A DNA stretch of 64,000 bases from Mumia sp. zg.B17 (GTDB lineage Bacteria; Actinomycetota; Actinomycetes; Propionibacteriales; Nocardioidaceae), in assembly GCF_019550915.1 (NCBI RefSeq), contig NZ_JAHWCI010000006.1, positions 310,001-374,000 of the forward strand, given 5' to 3'. Position 1 is the first letter of the stretch. Each line of letters opens with the position of its first letter. The translations under genes and the position numbers were made by a program. The notes under the pieces are model-generated. The model saw nothing but the letters and a program-made list of their open reading frames with translations, searched no databases and had not been told where the DNA came from. Of this stretch, positions 24,322-32,727 are shown piece after piece.

Positions 24322-26133
24322 ATGACCCTCGCCCCCGAAACCGCTCCCCCGCCGACCGTCCCGGTTCCCGCGGTCGAGGGCACCGCGGTCCAAGGGACTC
24401 TCGACGAGCTGGGTCGAGACCTGTCGGGCATCACGTTCTGCGTCGTCGACCTCGAGACGACGGGCGGCTCGGCGGCCGCCGGCTCCATGATCACCGAGAT
24501 CGGTGCGGTCAAGGTCCGCGGCGGCGAGGTCCTGGGTGAGTTCCAGACCCTCGTCGACCCCGAGGGTCCGATCCCGACGTTCATCACGGTCCTCACCGGC
24601 ATCACCGACGCGATGGTCGTGGCCGCCCCGAGGATCGGCGAGGCGCTGCCGTCGTTCCTGGAGTTCGCCCGGGGCACCGTGCTCGTCGCGCACAACGCTC
24701 CCTTCGACGTCGGCTTCCTCAAGCACTTCACCCAGCACCTCGGGCTGGCCTGGCCCGGCTTCGAGACGCTCGACACCGCCCGCATCGCCCGTCGCGTCCT
24801 GCTGCGCGACGAGGTCCCCAACTGCAAGCTGAGCACGCTCGCGCGCCACTTCCACGCCGCCACCACCCCCAACCACCGCGCCCTCGCCGACGCCCGCGCG
24901 ACGGTCGACGTCCTCCACGCGCTCCTCGAGCGCCTGGGCACCATGGGGGTGTCGACGATGGAGGAGCTCGCCACCTTCAGCTCCCGGGTCAGTCCCGCCC
25001 AGCGCAAGAAGAGCCGGCTCGCCGACCACCTCCCCCACCTCCCCGGCGTCTACCTCTTCCGCGACCGTCACGAGAACGTCCTGTACGTCGGGACCTCCAA
25101 GGACCTCCGTGCGCGGGTCCGCTCCTACTTCACCTCCAGCGAGACCCGCACGCGGATGGGCGAGATGGTGGCGCTGGCGACCCGCGTCGAGGGCATCACG
25201 TGTGCGACGGCCCTCGAGGCGCAGGTGCGCGAGCTGCGGTTGATCGCACACCACAAGCCGCCCTACAACCGCAGGTCCCGACACCCCGAGCGTGCGACCT
25301 GGATCAAGCTCACCCGAGAGCCGTGGCCCCGCCTCTCGTTCGTCCGCAAGACCGACGATGACGCCAACTACCTCGGTCCCTTCACGCGCCGCTCGTCCGC
25401 CGAGCGTGTCGCGGCGACGCTCTACGAGGCGTTCCGCATCCGCCAGTGCTCCGGACGGCTCCCGCGCCGTCCGTCACGCAGCGCGTGCGCCCTCGCCGAG
25501 ATGGGCAGCTGCCTCGCACCCTGCGACGGCACCGCCACCCCCGAGACGTACGCGGCCGAGGTCGACCGCGTCCGGACGGCTCTCACGCTCGACCCCACCG
25601 TGGTGGTCGACGCCTCGACCGACCGCATGCGCACGCTCTCGGGGCAGGGACGCTTCGAGGACGCCGCCCATGAGCGAGACCGGCTCGTCGCGCTCGTCCG
25701 TGCCACCCACCGCAGCCAGCGGCTCGCCGCGCTGCTCTCGTGCGCCGAGGTGGTCGCAGCACGCCCCCTCGACCCGCAGTGGCGGGAGTGGGAGGTCCAC
25801 GTCGTACGCCACGGACGTCTGGTCGCCTCCGGGGTGATGCCAGCCTCGACGCCGTCCGGTCCGTGGGTGGAGGCGCTCCGGTCGACCGCCGAGACGATCG
25901 TGCCCGACGAGACACCGGCTGCCACCGCGGCCGAGTCCGAGCTGGTCCTGCGCTGGCTGGAGTCCGACGGGGTCCGCCTCGTCGACCTCGACGGCGAGTG
26001 GGCCAGCCCGGTACGCGGCGCCGGTCGGCACCTGCCCATCGTCGAGGCTGCCGAGCGATCACGTGCGGCCGCTGCGCCCTTCGACGAGGCGCGAGGCGAG
26101 GGCTGGCGGACCGAGCACCGCCCACGCCGCTGA
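24322..26133 (+). CDS. DEDD 3'-5' exonuclease fused to a UvrC-type GIY-YIG endonuclease domain
   Basis: 603 residues. The DnaQ-like domain (about 25-200) has ExoI CVVDLETTGG, ExoII VAHNAPFDVGFL and ExoIII NHRALADARATVD. A GIY-YIG nuclease domain (about 230-310) includes GVYLFRDRHENVLYVGTS, and is followed by a UvrC/Cho-like region with the CALAEMGSCLAPCDG cysteine block. The C-terminal UvrC RNase H-like half and HhH motifs are absent. The order and fusion match Rv2191. It is probably a DNA repair nuclease, perhaps a Cho-like incision enzyme with its own trimming activity; this is inference. The start at 24322 is preferred for the -10 element seven bases upstream; 24292 is an alternative. Confidence 0.87.
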   Translation: MTLAPETAPPPTVPVPAVEGTAVQGTLDELGRDLSGITFCVVDLETTGGSAAAGSMITEIGAVKVRGGEVLGEFQTLVDPEGPIPTFITVLTGITDAMVVAAPRIGEALPSFLEFARGTVLVAHNAPFDVGFLKHFTQHLGLAWPGFETLDTARIARRVLLRDEVPNCKLSTLARHFHAATTPNHRALADARATVDVLHALLERLGTMGVSTMEELATFSSRVSPAQRKKSRLADHLPHLPGVYLFRDRHENVLYVGTSKDLRARVRSYFTSSETRTRMGEMVALATRVEGITCATALEAQVRELRLIAHHKPPYNRRSRHPERATWIKLTREPWPRLSFVRKTDDDANYLGPFTRRSSAERVAATLYEAFRIRQCSGRLPRRPSRSACALAEMGSCLAPCDGTATPETYAAEVDRVRTALTLDPTVVVDASTDRMRTLSGQGRFEDAAHERDRLVALVRATHRSQRLAALLSCAEVVAARPLDPQWREWEVHVVRHGRLVASGVMPASTPSGPWVEALRSTAETIVPDETPAATAAESELVLRWLESDGVRLVDLDGEWASPVRGAGRHLPIVEAAERSRAAAAPFDEARGEGWRTEHRPRR

Positions 26134-26137
26134 CGAG

Positions 26138-26143
26138 TAGGCT
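26138..26143 (+). promoter_or_regulatory. Possible -10 element of the Lrp-type gene
   Basis: TAGGCT lies 35 bases before the GTG at 26179; with a GCAGGAGGA ribosome site in between, this gene would have a short ordinary leader. Confidence 0.35.
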
Positions 26144-26178
26144 GCAGCCCGTACGCCGACTCGTCCGCAGGAGGACCC

Positions 26179-26463
26179 GTGATCACCGCGATCGTGTTCA
26201 TCAACGCCGAGGTCGACCGCATCCCGGAGGTCGCCGAGGAGCTCGCCGCGCTCGACGGCGTGAGCGAGGTCTACTCCGTCACCGGACACATCGACCTGAT
26301 CGCGCTCGTCCGGGTGCGGCGCACCGAGGAGATCGCCGACGTGGTCGCCGACCGCGTCAACAAGGTCCCGGGAGTGCGGTCGACCGAGACGCACATCGCG
26401 TTCCGCACCTACTCCCAGCACGACCTCGAGGCAGCCTTCAGCATCGGTGGCGACTTCGAGTGA
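26179..26463 (+). CDS. Stand-alone Lrp/AsnC ligand-binding (RAM) domain protein
   Basis: 94 residues, no DNA-binding domain. It is just the alpha/beta sandwich of the Lrp/AsnC C-terminus: ITAIVFINAEVDRIPEVAEEL, VYSVTGHIDLIALVRV and FRTYSQHDLEAAFSIG. Such proteins assemble into rings and bind amino acids; some tune true Lrp regulators or enzymes. A clear CAGGAGGA site precedes the GTG. It is convergent with trpD, with 30 bases between the stops, so an amino-acid-sensing role near trpD is possible but unproven. Confidence 0.85.
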   Translation: MITAIVFINAEVDRIPEVAEELAALDGVSEVYSVTGHIDLIALVRVRRTEEIADVVADRVNKVPGVRSTETHIAFRTYSQHDLEAAFSIGGDFE

Positions 26464-26493
26464 TCGTGCGCCGCTGACCGCGCCCCGCGTCGG

Positions 26494-27546
26494 TCAGCTC
26501 TCGCGCTGCGACGCGTCGGCCCACACCGCGAGCGCCTCGCGGGCCGCCCCGGAGTCGAGCGCCTCACGGGCGCGAGCGACGTTGCGCTCCATCCGGGTCA
26601 CGAGGTCGTCCTCGCCTCCCTCGTACGCCGCCAGCCCCGCGGCGGCGTTGAGCACGACCGCGTCGCGGACGGGCCCCTGCTCGCCCGCGACCACACGTCG
26701 GAAGACGTCGGCGTTGAAGGCCGGGTCGCCTCCGCGCAGCGCCTCGGGGGGAGACGGCGCGATCCCGACCTCGGTGGGGTCGAAGGTGTGCTCCGCCACG
26801 GACTTCTGACCGTCCGGACCCGACACGACCCACACCCGCGAGGTCGTCGTCGTCGTGATCTCGTCGAGGCCGTCGTCGCCACGGAAAACGAGCGCATCGA
26901 GCCCGCGCCGCGCGAAGACGCCGGCGACGACGCTCGCCATCCTCGCGTCGGCGACACCCACCGCCATCGCGGCGGGCTTCGAGGGGTTGGTGAGCGGCCC
27001 GAGGAAGTTGAAGGCGGTCGGGATGCCGAGCTCCTTCCGCGGCGCCGCGGTGAAGCGGAACGACGAGTGGAAGACGGGGGCGAAGCAGAAGGTGATCCCC
27101 ACCTCACCCGCGAGCGACGCCACGCGCTGGGGCGTCAGGTCCAGCCGGACCCCGAGCTCCTCGAGGACGTCGGCCGCCCCGCTGGCGCTCGACGCAGCGC
27201 GGTTGCCGTGCTTGACCACCAACGCACCGGCACCGCGCATGGTCACCGCCGACATCGTCGAGATGTTGACGGTCTTGGCGCGGTCACCTCCGGTCCCGAC
27301 GATGTCGACGGTCCGGCCCTCGACCTCGATCAGCCTCGCGTGCTCAAGCATGGTCGCCGCGAGTCCCTCGACCTCGGCGACGGTCTCACCCTTCGCCCTC
27401 AGCGCCACGGCGAAGCCGGCGATCTGCGCGGCCGTGGCGTTGCCGGAGAGGATCTCCTCCATCGCCCACGCCGTCTGCTCTGCCGTGAGGTCCTCGCCTG
27501 CCACGAGCCCGCCGAGGACCTCCGGCCAGCGGGTCGCGACCGTCAT
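26494..27546 (-). CDS. trpD: Anthranilate phosphoribosyltransferase
   Basis: 350 residues. PRPP-binding loop [15 protein letters not shown], the [21 protein letters not shown] region (as KHGNRA and SGAADVLE), and anthranilate-site [10 protein letters not shown] are intact. It joins anthranilate to PRPP in tryptophan synthesis. It stands apart from other trp genes, as Rv2192c does in mycobacteria. The ATG at 27546 overlaps the stop of the receiver-like gene by 4 bases, so the two are co-translated. Confidence 0.93.
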   Translation of the reverse strand: MTVATRWPEVLGGLVAGEDLTAEQTAWAMEEILSGNATAAQIAGFAVALRAKGETVAEVEGLAATMLEHARLIEVEGRTVDIVGTGGDRAKTVNISTMSAVTMRGAGALVVKHGNRAASSASGAADVLEELGVRLDLTPQRVASLAGEVGITFCFAPVFHSSFRFTAAPRKELGIPTAFNFLGPLTNPSKPAAMAVGVADARMASVVAGVFARRGLDALVFRGDDGLDEITTTTTSRVWVVSGPDGQKSVAEHTFDPTEVGIAPSPPEALRGGDPAFNADVFRRVVAGEQGPVRDAVVLNAAAGLAAYEGGEDDLVTRMERNVARAREALDSGAAREALAVWADASQRES

Positions 27547-27980
27547 GCGGAGGCCGTGGTCGCCGCGGGGGCGATGAGGCCGAGGACGGCGTTCGCGAGC
27601 TTGAGCGGGTCGATCGGGTGGCTCGCGATGCCGTCGGCGCGCGACCAGGTCGCGAGCCAGACGTCCTGGTCCCGCGCGGTCAGCACCAGGAGCGGCGGGC
27701 ACTGGAAGATCTCGTCCTTCAGCTGGCGCGCGACGCCCATGCCACCCGCCGGCGTCGCCTCGCCGTCGAGGATCGCCAGGGCGATGCCACCGGCGTCCAT
27801 GTGCTGGAGCACCACCGGGAGCGTCGCGCACTCGACGTACTCGACGGGCGGCAGGTCGGGGTGGATCCGACGGCCGAGGGCGGTCGTCACCTGCGTGCGG
27901 GTGTCACCGTCGTCGGAGTAGACGAGGACGCGCAACGGGAGTTGACGTTCGGATGCGACATCAGTGCTGGGATCGGTCAC
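27543..27980 (-). CDS. Degenerate receiver (CheY-like) protein
   Basis: 145 residues, receiver fold only. It keeps an acidic pair in VYSDDGDTR, a phospho-acceptor Asp candidate in [15 protein letters not shown] (near residue 74) and the Thr in [10 protein letters not shown], but the conserved Lys-Pro is replaced by His-Pro in [10 protein letters not shown]. Such changes often mean that the domain is not switched by ordinary phosphorylation. There is no output domain. Its 4-base overlap with trpD suggests co-production, and it is divergent from ctaE. Its partner is unknown. Confidence 0.75.
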   Translation of the reverse strand: MTDPSTDVASERQLPLRVLVYSDDGDTRTQVTTALGRRIHPDLPPVEYVECATLPVVLQHMDAGGIALAILDGEATPAGGMGVARQLKDEIFQCPPLLVLTARDQDVWLATWSRADGIASHPIDPLKLANAVLGLIAPAATTASA

Positions 27981-28052
27981 AGCGCGATCGTAGCGACTCG
28001 CGAGGGCGTGAGGCAGGGGCCGGGGATGCCTCGCACAGGTCGGGGGTTAATA

Positions 28053-28700
28053 ATGACACCCGTGGCGACGACATCTGTGATCCCAGCATCCCGCCTGCAC
28101 GGGCAACCCAACCGACCCTCGCAAGTGACGGTCGGGACCGTGGTCTGGCTGTCGAGCGAGCTGATGTTCTTCGCGGCCCTCTTCGCCGCGTACTTCACCA
28201 TCCGTGCGGTGAGCCCGGAGCTGTGGGCGGCGGAGACGGCCAAGCTCAACGTCCCGTTCGCCACGGTCAACACGACCATCCTCGTGCTGTCCTCGGTCAC
28301 CTGCCAGTGGGGCGTCTTCGCCGCCGAGAAGGGCAAGGTCGGCCGCAGCGGACGCATCTGGCAGATCGGCCAGTGGGGTCTGCGCGAGTGGTTCGCCCTC
28401 ACCTACGTGATGGGCGCCGTCTTCGTCGCCGGCCAGGCCACCGAGTACGTCGAGCTGATCCACGAGAACGTCACGCTCTCGTCGTCGGGCTACGGCTCGG
28501 TCTTCTACCTCGCCACCGGCTTCCACGGTCTGCACGTCATCGGCGGTCTCATCGCCTTCCTCCTCGTGATCGGCCGTACCTTCATGGCGCGTCGATTCAC
28601 CCACGAGCAGGCGATCTCCGCAATCGTCGTGTCCTACTACTGGCACTTCGTCGACATCGTGTGGGTCGGGCTCTTCCTGACCATCTACGCCCTGCAGTAG
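28053..28700 (+). CDS. ctaE: Cytochrome c oxidase subunit III
   Basis: 215 residues with five membrane helices, the short actinobacterial form. Diagnostic segments are [22 protein letters not shown] in part (WLSSELMFF), [11 protein letters not shown] and [14 protein letters not shown]. It is a core subunit of the aa3 oxidase, which in actinobacteria forms a supercomplex with bcc. The ATG at 28053 is used; a GTG three codons later is possible, and neither has a strong ribosome site. It heads the ctaE-qcrCAB group. Confidence 0.92.
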   Translation: MTPVATTSVIPASRLHGQPNRPSQVTVGTVVWLSSELMFFAALFAAYFTIRAVSPELWAAETAKLNVPFATVNTTILVLSSVTCQWGVFAAEKGKVGRSGRIWQIGQWGLREWFALTYVMGAVFVAGQATEYVELIHENVTLSSSGYGSVFYLATGFHGLHVIGGLIAFLLVIGRTFMARRFTHEQAISAIVVSYYWHFVDIVWVGLFLTIYALQ

Positions 28701-28782
28701 GGGCCCCGTCCTCGACCCGTCCTCGACGGCTCCGGCGACGAATTCTCTACCAGAAGATCTGAATCAAGGTTTAATCGAAGGA

Positions 28783-28803
28783 GACGCCCCTGCCGGGGGC
28801 GTC
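28783..28803 (+). other. Intergenic hairpin between ctaE and qcrC in an AT-richer patch
   Basis: The 130 bases between the genes include an unusually AT-rich stretch (28740-28778) followed by an 8-bp stem (28783-28790 with 28796-28803). The stretch may hold a qcrC promoter, and the hairpin may attenuate ctaE read-through. No clear -35/-10 pair could be fixed. Confidence 0.4.
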
Positions 28804-28830
28804 CCTGGCAAGGGGAACGAGGTTCACTCC

Positions 28831-29661
28831 GTGCGGTTCTTGTCCACCCACCGAAGGCACCCTCTCGCGGGTTACGCGGTGCTGCTCTTCGGACTGCTCG
28901 TCGCGGGAGCGCTGTACGCCTCCCTCGCTCCGGGGAAGGCCGACGCCGACACGGCGAGTGACACCGCCAAGGTGGAGCAGGGCCGCGAGCTGTTCCTCGT
29001 CGGCTGCGCCAGCTGCCACGGCATGAACGCCGAGGGCGTCATGACCAAGAGCGGCGGCAACTTCGGCCCCTCGCTGATCGGGGTCGGCGCGGCGTCGGTC
29101 GACTTCCAGGTGTCCACCGGTCGTATGCCGCTGGCTCAGACCGCGCCCCAGGCACCCCGCAAGGATCCTGTCTACGACGAGGAGGAGACCGACGCGCTCG
29201 CCGCATACGTCGCCAGCCTCGCCCCCGGCCCTGCGGTCCCTGACGAGGAATACACCGACGTCTCCGACCTCTCTGAGGAGGAGCTGACCCGCGGCGGTGA
29301 GTTCTTCCGTACGAACTGCACCGCGTGCCACAACTCCGTCGGCGCCGGCGGCGCCCTGCCCAGCGGCCGCTACGCCCCCTCCCTGCGGGGCGTGAGCGCG
29401 AAGCACATCTACGAGGCCATGCAGACCGGCCCGCAGCAGATGCCGGTGTTCAGCGACGACGTCGTCACGCCTGAGGACAAGCGCGCCATCATCGGCTACA
29501 TCAAGTCCGTCGAGTCGCAGCCCCAGGGCGGCTTCGGTGGCGGTGGCCTCGGCCCCGTCGTGGACGGCATGTTCGCCTGGATCATCGGAATCGGCGGTCT
29601 CGTCGCCGTCAGCGTCTGGCTGGCAGCGCACGGCGCCCGGGTGAAGAAGAAGAGGTCATGA
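28831..29661 (+). CDS. qcrC: Cytochrome bc complex, dihaem cytochrome c subunit
   Basis: 276 residues. An N-terminal membrane helix (about 14-33) precedes two c-type haem motifs, GCASCHG near residue 60 and NCTACHN near residue 168, and a C-terminal helix (about 245-265) with a basic end KKKRS. This fused dicytochrome replaces a soluble cytochrome c in actinobacteria, handing electrons from the Rieske centre directly to the aa3 oxidase. GTG start; its stop overlaps qcrA by 4 bases. Confidence 0.94.
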   Translation: MRFLSTHRRHPLAGYAVLLFGLLVAGALYASLAPGKADADTASDTAKVEQGRELFLVGCASCHGMNAEGVMTKSGGNFGPSLIGVGAASVDFQVSTGRMPLAQTAPQAPRKDPVYDEEETDALAAYVASLAPGPAVPDEEYTDVSDLSEEELTRGGEFFRTNCTACHNSVGAGGALPSGRYAPSLRGVSAKHIYEAMQTGPQQMPVFSDDVVTPEDKRAIIGYIKSVESQPQGGFGGGGLGPVVDGMFAWIIGIGGLVAVSVWLAAHGARVKKKRS

Positions 29662-30734
29662 GCCCCGAATCGCACGACGAGCAGCCGACTGACGACGTCG
29701 CCGTCCCGGCGCGCAACGACATCGAGCCTGCCGAGCCGATCGAGAACCCGGGGCTGCCCGAGCATCTCCCGCGTCCCACCGACGTGGATCCCAAGCTGGC
29801 CAAGCGCGCCGAGCGTCAGGTCGCCGGGATGTTCACCGCCGCCATCGTGCTCGCCCTGGCCTTCTGCGTCGCCTACTTCACGATCCCCAGGGACGCGGAG
29901 GTCTTCGGCTGGTTCTCGCTGAACCTCGCCCTCGGGCTCACCCTCGGCCTGGCGCTGTTCCTCATCGGCATCGGGGCCATCCAGTGGGCCAAGAAGCTGA
30001 TGTTCGACCAGGAGATCATCGAGATGCGCCACCCGGCGCGCTCGTCGGACGAGGACCGCGAGGCGGCGCTCGTCGCCGTCGGCCAGGGCGTGTCCGAGTC
30101 GGGCTTCGGTCGCCGGCCGCTGATCCGCAACTCCCTCATCGGCGCCGTGGCCTTCCTCGGTCTGCCGGCCATCATCATGCTGCGCGACCTCGGCCCTCTG
30201 CCGGGCGACAAGCTGTTCAAGACGGTCTGGCGACGCGGCATGCGGGTCGTCAACGACGTCTCGGGCATCCCGCTGCGTCCGGGTGACATCGAGGTCGGCC
30301 AGCTCGTCAACGCCCAGCCCGCGATCCTGTTCGAGACCGACAGCCACGGCCACGCGCTGTTCCACGGCACGGACCTCCTGCAGGCCAAGGCCAAGGCGTC
30401 CGTGATCGCGGTCCGGATCCGGCCCGACGACATCAAGCCGCGCAAGGGCCAGGCCAACTGGGACGTGGACGGCATCATGGTCTACTCCAAGATCTGCACG
30501 CACGTCGGCTGCCCGATCTCCCTCTGGGAGCAGCAGACCCACCACCTGCTCTGCCCGTGCCACCAGACCACCTACGACCTCGCTGACGGCGGCAAGGTCA
30601 TCTTCGGCCCCGGACACCGCCCGCTCCCCCAGCTCCCGCTCGCGGTGGACCAGGACGGTTATCTGATCGCGACCAGCGACTTCCACGAGCCGGTCGGCCC
30701 GAGCTTCCCAGAGGTGGAGCAGAACCGTGACTGA
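29658..30734 (+). CDS. qcrA: Cytochrome bc complex, Rieske iron-sulphur subunit
   Basis: 358 residues. A long N-terminal tail precedes three membrane helices, as in the actinobacterial form. The [2Fe-2S] ligands are in CTHVGCPIS and LLCPCHQTTYDL. The cluster takes electrons from menaquinol bound to QcrB and passes them to QcrC. Overlaps qcrC by 4 bases and qcrB by 8. Confidence 0.94.
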   Translation: MSPESHDEQPTDDVAVPARNDIEPAEPIENPGLPEHLPRPTDVDPKLAKRAERQVAGMFTAAIVLALAFCVAYFTIPRDAEVFGWFSLNLALGLTLGLALFLIGIGAIQWAKKLMFDQEIIEMRHPARSSDEDREAALVAVGQGVSESGFGRRPLIRNSLIGAVAFLGLPAIIMLRDLGPLPGDKLFKTVWRRGMRVVNDVSGIPLRPGDIEVGQLVNAQPAILFETDSHGHALFHGTDLLQAKAKASVIAVRIRPDDIKPRKGQANWDVDGIMVYSKICTHVGCPISLWEQQTHHLLCPCHQTTYDLADGGKVIFGPGHRPLPQLPLAVDQDGYLIATSDFHEPVGPSFPEVEQNRD

Positions 30735-32451
30735 CACCATGAGCACTCCCACGACGCCGCTCCAGGACACCAAGTTCGGCAAGAAGTCCGCCGGACCCGT
30801 CGGGTGGCTCGACGAGCGCGTCGGCCTCGCCGGCCTCGTGCGCAAGAACATCCGCAAGGTGTTCCCGGACCACTGGTCGTTCCTGCTGGGCGAGATCGCT
30901 CTCTGGAGCTTCGTCGTCCTGCTGCTGACCGGGACGTTCCTGACCTTCTGGTTCCAGCCGAGCATGACCGAGATCGTCTACGACGGCCCGTACGAGCCGA
31001 TGCGTGGCCTCGAGATGTCGCAGGCCTACGCCTCGACCCTCGACATCTCGTTCGACATCCGCGGCGGTCTGCTGGTCCGGCAGATCCACCACTGGTCTGC
31101 TGCGCTGTTCATGGCGGCGATCATCGCCCACATGCTCCGTGTGTTCTTCACCGGCGCGTACCGCAAGCCGCGTGAGCTCAACTGGATCATCGGTATCGGC
31201 CTGTTCGCGATCGGCCTGATCGAGGGCTTCGCCGGTTACTCGCTGCCGGACGACCTGCTGTCGGGCACCGGGCTGCGCTTCGTCGACGGACTGATCCGGT
31301 CGATCCCGGTCGTCGGGTCCTACCTCGAGTTCTTCGTCTTCGCCGGGGAGTTCCCGGGTGACCTGATCATCCCGCGGCTCTACATGGCGCACATCTTCTT
31401 GCTGCCGGGCCTCCTCCTCGGCCTGATCGCCGCCCACATGGTGCTTCTCGTCTACCACAAGCACACGCAGTGGCCTGGCCCCGGACGCACCGAGAAGAAC
31501 GTCGTCGGGTTCCCCATGCTCCCCGTCTACGCGGCGAAGGCGGGCGGCTTCTTCTTCGTGGTCTTCGGCTTCACGACACTGATGGCGGCGGTCATCCAGA
31601 TCAACCCGATCTGGGCGTACGGCCCCTACAACCCGTCCGAGGTGACCGCGGGCTCGCAGCCCGACTGGTACATGGGCTGGGTCGAGGGCGCGGTCCGCAT
31701 CATGCCCAACTGGGAGTTCACCGTCGGTCCGGAGCAGTACTCGCAGACGTTCTCGCTCAACGTCTTCATCCCGGCCGTCCTCCTGATGGGCCTGCTCTTC
31801 ACGGTGCTCGCGATCTGGCCGTTCTTCGAGTCGTGGGTCACCGGCGACAAGGAGGAGCACCACCTCCTCCAGCGTCCGCGCAACGCCCCGACCCGCACCG
31901 CGTTCGGCGTCGCCGGCATGACGTTCTACGGCGTCTGCTGGATCGCCGGCGGCAACGACATCATCGCGTTGAAGTTCAACCTGGACATCTTCACGATCAC
32001 GTGGATCTGTCGTATCGGGGTGTTCCTCGGGCCGGTGATCGCGTTCATCATCACGCGGCGGATCTGCATCAGCCTGCAGCGCAAGGACAACGACGCTCTG
32101 CTCCACGGCTACGAGACGGGCATCATCGTCCGCTCCGCCGAGGGGTCGTACGCCGAGGCCCACGCGCCGCTGCCGCGGGACGTCGCGTACGCGCTCACCG
32201 CGCGTCCTCGGGTTCCCGAGCTCACCGCAGCGGTCGACGAGGACGGCAACGGGGTCCGCAACCCGCAGGGTCGCAAGGCAAGGCTGCGGGCGTGGGCGAA
32301 GCGGTTCTTCTTCGCGCACGACGTGGACAAGCCGACTCAGGCCGACGTCGATGCCGCGGCACACCACTTCCACGACGAGGTGTACCCGCCGCACGACCTC
32401 CCGGACGACTTCAGCGGAGTCAGCGAGACGGGCGTGCCCAAGCAGCACTGA
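30727..32451 (+). CDS. qcrB: Cytochrome bc complex, cytochrome b subunit
   Basis: 574 residues. Two pairs of haem-ligand histidines appear in QIHHWSAALFMAAIIAHMLR and HIFLLPGLLLGLIAAHMVLL, and the quinol-site loops include GYSLPDDLLSG. The C-terminal extension of about 150 residues, charged and cytoplasmic, is characteristic of actinobacterial QcrB. It oxidises menaquinol and pumps charge. The GTG lies inside qcrA. Transcription should end at the hairpin just downstream. Confidence 0.94.
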   Translation: MTDTMSTPTTPLQDTKFGKKSAGPVGWLDERVGLAGLVRKNIRKVFPDHWSFLLGEIALWSFVVLLLTGTFLTFWFQPSMTEIVYDGPYEPMRGLEMSQAYASTLDISFDIRGGLLVRQIHHWSAALFMAAIIAHMLRVFFTGAYRKPRELNWIIGIGLFAIGLIEGFAGYSLPDDLLSGTGLRFVDGLIRSIPVVGSYLEFFVFAGEFPGDLIIPRLYMAHIFLLPGLLLGLIAAHMVLLVYHKHTQWPGPGRTEKNVVGFPMLPVYAAKAGGFFFVVFGFTTLMAAVIQINPIWAYGPYNPSEVTAGSQPDWYMGWVEGAVRIMPNWEFTVGPEQYSQTFSLNVFIPAVLLMGLLFTVLAIWPFFESWVTGDKEEHHLLQRPRNAPTRTAFGVAGMTFYGVCWIAGGNDIIALKFNLDIFTITWICRIGVFLGPVIAFIITRRICISLQRKDNDALLHGYETGIIVRSAEGSYAEAHAPLPRDVAYALTARPRVPELTAAVDEDGNGVRNPQGRKARLRAWAKRFFFAHDVDKPTQADVDAAAHHFHDEVYPPHDLPDDFSGVSETGVPKQH

Positions 32452-32464
32452 GGTCCAGCCTCAC

Positions 32465-32505
32465 GAGAAGGCCCCGCTCCCCCATCCGGGGGGCGGGGCC
32501 TTCTC
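32465..32505 (+). terminator. Terminator of the qcrCAB operon
   Basis: A 13-bp perfect stem (32465-32477 with 32493-32505) continues as four further pairs plus one G-T, closing a 5-base loop. It lies 14 bases after the qcrB stop and is followed by a pyrimidine-rich tract (CTTCCCCCT). Confidence 0.88.
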
Positions 32506-32524
32506 CTTCCCCCTACCCCGGCCG

Positions 32525-32715
32525 GCGGGTCACTGTCTGTCGCCCGCGGGTCACTGCCTGCCGCCGACGGGTCATTCTCGGCCGCTCGCGGGTCATCCTC
32601 TGCCGCTCGCGGGTCATCCTCTGCCGCCTCGGCCCACGAACAGCGACCCGCGGGCCGAAGACAGTGACCCGCCAGTCCACGAACACTGACCCGCGAGGCG
32701 AAGACAGTGACCCGC
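32525..32715. repeat. 21-bp-period repeat array, five direct then four inverted units
   Basis: The core GCGGGTCA (one unit reads GACGGGTCA) begins at 32525, 32546, 32567, 32588 and 32609. The inverse core TGACCCGC (one reads CGACCCGC) begins at 32644, 32665, 32687 and 32708. Spacing is 20-22 bases throughout, and the flanking bases TCTGCCGC or their complement GAAGACAG are partly kept. The array fills the 276-base gap between the qcrB terminator and the convergent transpeptidase gene. The two halves can pair to form a long imperfect stem, or the units may be protein sites in phase with two DNA turns. No coding potential fits. Confidence 0.85.
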
Positions 32716-32727
32716 GGGGCGGAGGGG

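Noticed and set aside
32525-32715. Possible CRISPR array
   Set aside because: Units are 21 bases with no unique spacers, and half are inverted; no cas genes nearby.
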